Positions 60,713 through 64,000 of a stretch of 64,000 bases of DNA are shown here, piece by piece. The stretch covers positions 62,001 through 126,000 of the forward strand of contig CAZAWR010000014.1 of NCBI GenBank assembly GCA_964488865.1, in the 5' to 3' direction. How positions within the stretch are numbered: the stretch's first letter is position 1; each line of letters opens with the position of its first letter. A program made the position numbers and the translations under genes. The DNA is from MWCO01 sp964488865 (GTDB lineage: Bacteria; Myxococcota_A; Polyangia; Polyangiales; Polyangiaceae). The notes below the pieces were generated by a model, which worked only from the letters and a program-made list of their open reading frames with translations, was not told the origin of the DNA and ran no database searches.

Positions 60713-62494
60713 TCAGTGAGCGGCAGGTGGGAGCGGGTCCGCGGTGGCGGTCACGTCCGGAAAGCGCTTCCGGATGGAGTCTGGATTGCCCTTCACGTCT
60801 TCGGTCTCGAGCAGCCCGAGGATTCGCCCGGCAGCCCGGCGGGCATCGTCGCCTTTGCCTTGGGCCACGCGTCCATACCGCTGCATGGCGCACGACAGCA
60901 GGGCCTCACGCAAGGACTGCCACCGGGCATCGACGCCATCGGCGGGGATCTTTGTGGCGATGCGGTCGCACGCGGCGCCCGTGTCGAGGTCGCCGGAAGG
61001 CCCTGGGCCGACCTCGTGCCGGACCCGACCGAGCAGGCTGCTGGCTTCCTGGAGCACGGGCACCGGAACCGGTGGCTTGCCCAGGGCCACGAACAGCGCG
61101 TCACGATGCCCCTCGAGGTCCGCGACCCCGTCGGTCAAGCGGCCGGTCGTGAACGCGCGGACGCAACGGTCGAGGGAGGCGCGAAGGGTCACCTGATTCC
61201 GCAGCCAGGTGCTGTGGTCCAGGGTCCAGTCGAGGGACTCGACCTCGAGGTCGTAGAGCACGCCGCCGTAGGGCAGGAGAGGGTGATGCGGCTGCCCGGG
61301 GCCGCGGCGTCCACCGCCATCGTCCGGGTGGGACACGGCGCGGACGCGGACCTTGCCGCGAAGGGACGCAGCGAGCGGGGAGAAGCGGACGTCCGAGCGC
61401 TTCACGCCGCCCCCTCCCAGCACGGCGTGCAGAGAACCGACGAGGTCTCCATCGCTCCCGATGTCTCCCTGGGTCGGAAAGCGCGCGTTGGCGGACAGCT
61501 GTTTTCCGAGGGTTTCGGCGTGCGGCCCGGTGAGCACGTAGCGCACGGCGCCCATTTCCCAGTGGGGCAAGTCCAGGCAGAGGGTGCCGTCCGCGGCGCG
61601 CGTCACGTATCCGAGAACGGATAGATCGCGAGGCGCCCCGTCGTGGCTCGAAGGCTGGCTGGCGGGGACGGGCGCGTGTCCACCCGGGATGGCGAGGGGC
61701 CAGACGTTCAACCCCCCGAGGTCTTGCGCGGACAGGGCGGTATCGGCCGAGACGAGCAAAAGGTTCTGGGGCTCGGCCGCCACGCCCGTCCCGAACACGT
61801 GGGCGAGACGATGGGGCGCGCGACGTAGCACCTCGCCTGGTTGCGAGTCTGTGGGCGAAGCGTGCAGACGGATGACGAGCATGCCGTCCGGGGCCAACCT
61901 CGATCGGTATGTCCGCAGCGCATCGCGCGAGACCAACCGGTCGGCCATCGTCTCGCCGAGGCTGGCGTCGAGCACGATCACGTCGTAGCTGCGTTCGCTG
62001 CGCTCGGCGAAGGCGAGACCATCGTCGACGATCGCGTCGCCTTGGTAGTGGAAGAACTGCTTTGCGTAGGCGACGACGGCAGGCTCGATTTCGACGACGT
62101 CGAGGGACAATCCGTTTTGGGATAGTGAAGCGGCGGTACGTCCGGTGCCGAGACCGATGAGCAAGGCGGAGGCCGCGTGGGGACGGAAGGCGCGAACGAG
62201 GCCGGCGACGGGGTCCCCGGGGGGGGAGACGGAGGGGTCCGTGGGGACTGCGCCCTGCACGACGCCGTCGATGGTGAGGAGGCGGAGGTGGTCGCGGATT
62301 TCGACACGGACCCGACCGGACTTGCCCTGGGCCTCGGCGAGAACGTGGGGAGGGAGCGCGGAGATGGCCGGGGGCAACTGCGCGGAGGTCGAACCCGAGG
62401 CAGGCTGCGTGGTCGGCTGAGTGGTCGACGGCGGGGTGCAGGCGACGAGGCCGCAAGCGAGGAACACGGAGGGATAGCGAATCACGCGAGGCAT
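60713..62494 (-). CDS. Lipoprotein with spermidine-synthase-like methyltransferase-fold domain
   Basis: 593 aa. The N-terminus is a clear lipoprotein signal (FLACGLVAC, Cys19), then a Thr/Gln/Pro-rich linker. Residues about 58-250 are spermidine-synthase-like: HLRLLTIDGVVQGAVPTD (N-terminal beta domain), ALLIGLGTGRTAASL (Gly motif at 114-118), VVEIEPAVV with Glu135, AIVDDGLAF with Asp157/158, and YDVIVLDAS with Asp176. The C-terminal 300 residues are unrecognised. Such enzymes use (decarboxylated) S-adenosylmethionine in the cytoplasm, so export is puzzling. The divergent neighbour is mdh. Alternatives: a binding domain without catalysis. Confidence 0.8.
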   Translation of the reverse strand: MPRVIRYPSVFLACGLVACTPPSTTQPTTQPASGSTSAQLPPAISALPPHVLAEAQGKSGRVRVEIRDHLRLLTIDGVVQGAVPTDPSVSPPGDPVAGLVRAFRPHAASALLIGLGTGRTAASLSQNGLSLDVVEIEPAVVAYAKQFFHYQGDAIVDDGLAFAERSERSYDVIVLDASLGETMADRLVSRDALRTYRSRLAPDGMLVIRLHASPTDSQPGEVLRRAPHRLAHVFGTGVAAEPQNLLLVSADTALSAQDLGGLNVWPLAIPGGHAPVPASQPSSHDGAPRDLSVLGYVTRAADGTLCLDLPHWEMGAVRYVLTGPHAETLGKQLSANARFPTQGDIGSDGDLVGSLHAVLGGGGVKRSDVRFSPLAASLRGKVRVRAVSHPDDGGGRRGPGQPHHPLLPYGGVLYDLEVESLDWTLDHSTWLRNQVTLRASLDRCVRAFTTGRLTDGVADLEGHRDALFVALGKPPVPVPVLQEASSLLGRVRHEVGPGPSGDLDTGAACDRIATKIPADGVDARWQSLREALLSCAMQRYGRVAQGKGDDARRAAGRILGLLETEDVKGNPDSIRKRFPDVTATADPLPPAAH

Positions 62495-62778
62495 CGTACG
62501 ACACGCATGGGCACCGGCGTATCCGTTTGCGTTTCAGGGCAAAGCGAAAGGGGGATACGCAATCGAGATCTTCACGATTCAGAGAATCGTGACGACGCTT
62601 GCCTCCGCCGGTGGGGTGGAGTACCTCGTCGGGTCGGTCAAGGCGCATGGGCTACGGGGTCCGTCGCGACTGCCGGTGGAATGGCGACATGGGCACGGGG
62701 GATACCCCCACCATCGACCTGCCCGCCGTGCGTGACAGAGGTCCGCAACCCCAAGCAATTGGGAAGGAGAGCTAGAAC
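62495..62778. other. Divergent intergenic region upstream of mdh
   Basis: 284 bp holding both promoters. Two inverted repeats lie here: GCGTATCC/GGATACGC at 62517-62524 and 62553-62560, and a tighter palindrome (separate entry). The mdh ribosome site GGAAGGAGAG is at the right end. Confidence 0.6.
62572..62592. promoter_or_regulatory. Perfect 9-bp palindrome, candidate operator or hairpin
   Basis: TCACGATTC (62572-62580) and GAATCGTGA (62584-62592) with a three-base AGA spacer. The dyad has the geometry of a binding site for a dimeric regulator and lies between divergent genes. It could regulate mdh and/or the lipoprotein gene. Confidence 0.45.
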
Positions 62779-63717
62779 ATGGCACGCAAGAAGATCGGTC
62801 TCATCGGCGCAGGAAACATTGGTGGCGAGCTCGCGAATCTGATCGTCCAGAAGCAACTCGGTGACGTGGTGCTGGTCGACATCCCCGCGAAGGAAGGCGT
62901 CGCGAAGGGCAAGGCCCTCGACATCATGCAGAACAGCGCCCTCATCGGGATGGACGCGTCCTGCGTCGGCACCTCCAATTGGGAAGACGTGGCTGGCGCG
63001 GACGTGATCATCGTCACCGCTGGCATTCCGCGCAAGCCCGGCCAGAGCCGTGACGACCTCGTCGGCGTGAACGTCGGGATCATCCGCACGGTCGCTGACA
63101 ACGCGAAGAAGTACTGTCCGAACGCCTTCGCCATCATCGTGGCCAACCCCCTCGATGCCATGGTGTTCGAGTTCCACCGTCGCACCGGCTTCGACAAGGC
63201 CAAGGTAGCCGGCATGGCGGGCATGCTCGACAGCGCGCGGTTCCAGTACTTCCTGGCGGACGCGGCGAACGTCTCTGTGAAGGACGTACGCACGATGGTG
63301 CTCGGCGGCCATGGCGACGACATGGTTCCGATCTCCTCGATGTGCACCATCAACGCGGTGCCCGCCGCCGAGTTGGTCCCCGCGGACAAGATGGAAGCGA
63401 TCATCAAGCGCGTCCGCGGAGGCGGCGGCGAGATCGTGAAGCTCATGGGCACCAGCGCGTACTACGCGCCGGCCTCAGCCGCGATCCAGATGGCCGAAGC
63501 CTACCTGAACGACCAGAAGCGCCTCATGCCCTGCGCTGCCTACCTCACCGGGCAGTACGGCTACAAGGACATGTTCATCGGCGTGCCGATCATCGTCGGC
63601 GCCGGCGGCGTCGAGAAGATCCTGGAAGTGCCCCTGACCGCGGACGAGACCGCTGCCCTCGGGAAGAGCGCGGAAGCCGTCATGACGGTCGTCGACATCG
63701 TGAAGAAGACCCCCTGA
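62779..63717 (+). CDS. mdh: Malate dehydrogenase (LDH-like)
   Basis: 312 aa, full length. NAD-binding KKIGLIGAGNIGGELANL with GxGxxG, the Asp of VVLVDIPAKEG favouring NAD, substrate arginines in IPRKPGQSRDDLVG (Arg residues), ARFQYFLAD, and the catalytic His in LGGHGDDMVP (Asp partner in the AGMLDSAR region). Catalyses malate to oxaloacetate in the TCA cycle. It belongs to the LDH-like group, similar to MDHs of Bacteroidetes, Chlorobi and myxobacteria. Strong ribosome site GGAAGGAG. Single-gene transcription is likely; an ArsA-type gene starts 137 bp later. Confidence 0.96.
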   Translation: MARKKIGLIGAGNIGGELANLIVQKQLGDVVLVDIPAKEGVAKGKALDIMQNSALIGMDASCVGTSNWEDVAGADVIIVTAGIPRKPGQSRDDLVGVNVGIIRTVADNAKKYCPNAFAIIVANPLDAMVFEFHRRTGFDKAKVAGMAGMLDSARFQYFLADAANVSVKDVRTMVLGGHGDDMVPISSMCTINAVPAAELVPADKMEAIIKRVRGGGGEIVKLMGTSAYYAPASAAIQMAEAYLNDQKRLMPCAAYLTGQYGYKDMFIGVPIIVGAGGVEKILEVPLTADETAALGKSAEAVMTVVDIVKKTP

Positions 63718-63727
63718 GGTCCGCTTC

Positions 63728-63743
63728 CTCCCCCCTGGGGGAG
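63728..63743 (+). terminator. G/C hairpin after mdh
   Basis: CTCCCC and GGGGAG arms around a short centre lie 10 bp past the mdh stop. Small and without a T-run, so only a weak terminator candidate. Confidence 0.3.
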
Positions 63744-63853
63744 CGTCAGGCACCCATCGAACGCTTGACATCCCCCCCCACCCGCTCTTAATCCCTTCCT
63801 CTCCAACCCGTTCCGATGACGGGACCGACGTCACCCCACGAGAAGGAAGCCCT

Positions 63854-64000
63854 TTGACCACGTCGCCCCCCGGGATGCCATCCCTGCTGCAGGCCCCCGT
63901 GGTCTACGTCACCGGCAAAGGTGGCGTGGGTAAGACCACGGTCGCGGCAGCCATCGCGTACGACGCGAGCCGGCGAGGGCAGCGGGCGGCCCTGGTCGAG
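63854..64000 (+). CDS. ArsA/ParA-type P-loop ATPase, N-terminal part (truncated by window end)
   Basis: TTG start at 63854 after GAAGGA; the first ATG is at 63875. 49 codons are visible before the window ends. VVYVTGKGGVGKTTVAAAIA is the deviant Walker A motif (Lys at the signature position, KGGVGKT) of the ArsA/Get3/MinD/ParA superfamily, and the spacing to the start fits ArsA-like anion-transporting or tail-anchored-targeting ATPases of myxobacteria, which often occur in pairs. Cannot be assigned further from this piece. Confidence 0.8.
   Translation, partial: MTTSPPGMPSLLQAPVVYVTGKGGVGKTTVAAAIAYDASRRGQRAALVE

Overview
The window is GC-rich DNA (about two thirds G+C by eye) with the marks of a myxobacterium (Myxococcota; Polyangiales-like by style, not provable here). 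Evidence: at least fifteen predicted lipoproteins with glycine/threonine linkers, tandem cysteine-rich repeat proteins, two MYXO-CTERM-type C-termini, an IgGFc-binding-like surface protein, a DUF3160 protein, two Hanks-type kinases and a third decayed one. Housekeeping genes are topA, rpmG and mdh. I see no tRNA, rRNA, CRISPR array, complete IS element or phage.

Layout. 1-4.6 kb: a MoxR AAA+ / DUF5682 / VWA module (E. coli YehL-YehM-YehP type) with a PAS protein facing it. 4.7-9 kb: two Ser/Thr kinases flanking a small protein and a PEGA-domain envelope protein. 9-18.7 kb: a 1.2-kb-codon lipoprotein with twelve Cys repeats, a double ferritin-like protein, a DUF3160 lipoprotein and a beta-helix lipoprotein. 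18.7-19.5 kb: non-coding, with a 17-bp inverted repeat ending at the ribosome site of a hemolysin-III-type membrane protein. 20-25.6 kb: a radical SAM protein, a repeat lipoprotein, a tandem hairpin array, an EAL phosphodiesterase and a thioredoxin-like lipoprotein. 25.9-34.2 kb: four tightly spaced plus-strand secreted proteins (Cys-rich, TIG, IgGFc-binding-like, metallophosphatase). 34.3-35.5 kb: a frameshifted kinase remnant, then a globin-sensor/hemerythrin fusion. 35.5-42.4 kb: minus-strand genes for envelope proteins, an SDR/acyltransferase pair, rpmG, two metallo-beta-lactamase-fold hydrolases and a cyclophilin lipoprotein. 42.5-47.8 kb: PilZ, topA and an OmpA/TSP3 protein, with a 172-176-bp repeat that starts on the stop codons of PilZ and topA. 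48-50.6 kb: a TolB-like lipoprotein overlapping an M23 peptidase. 50.6-59 kb: a six-gene minus-strand operon with two TonB-dependent receptors, a NicO/UreH-like permease with a His-rich loop and three lipoproteins. 59-64 kb: a beta-helix lipoprotein, a lipoprotein with a spermidine-synthase-like domain, mdh, and the start of an ArsA-type ATPase.

How the genes work together. The clearest functional unit is the 50.6-59.0 kb operon, which reads as a metal (Ni/Co/Cu-like) acquisition route: outer-membrane receptors, His-containing lipoproteins and an inner-membrane permease. Its first receptor carries its own TonB C-terminal-like domain. Most other accessory genes encode cell-surface display proteins built from lipobox, low-complexity linker and repeat domain. 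Gene starts were chosen by Shine-Dalgarno sites, lipobox placement and 4-bp stop/start overlaps; where these conflict it is stated.
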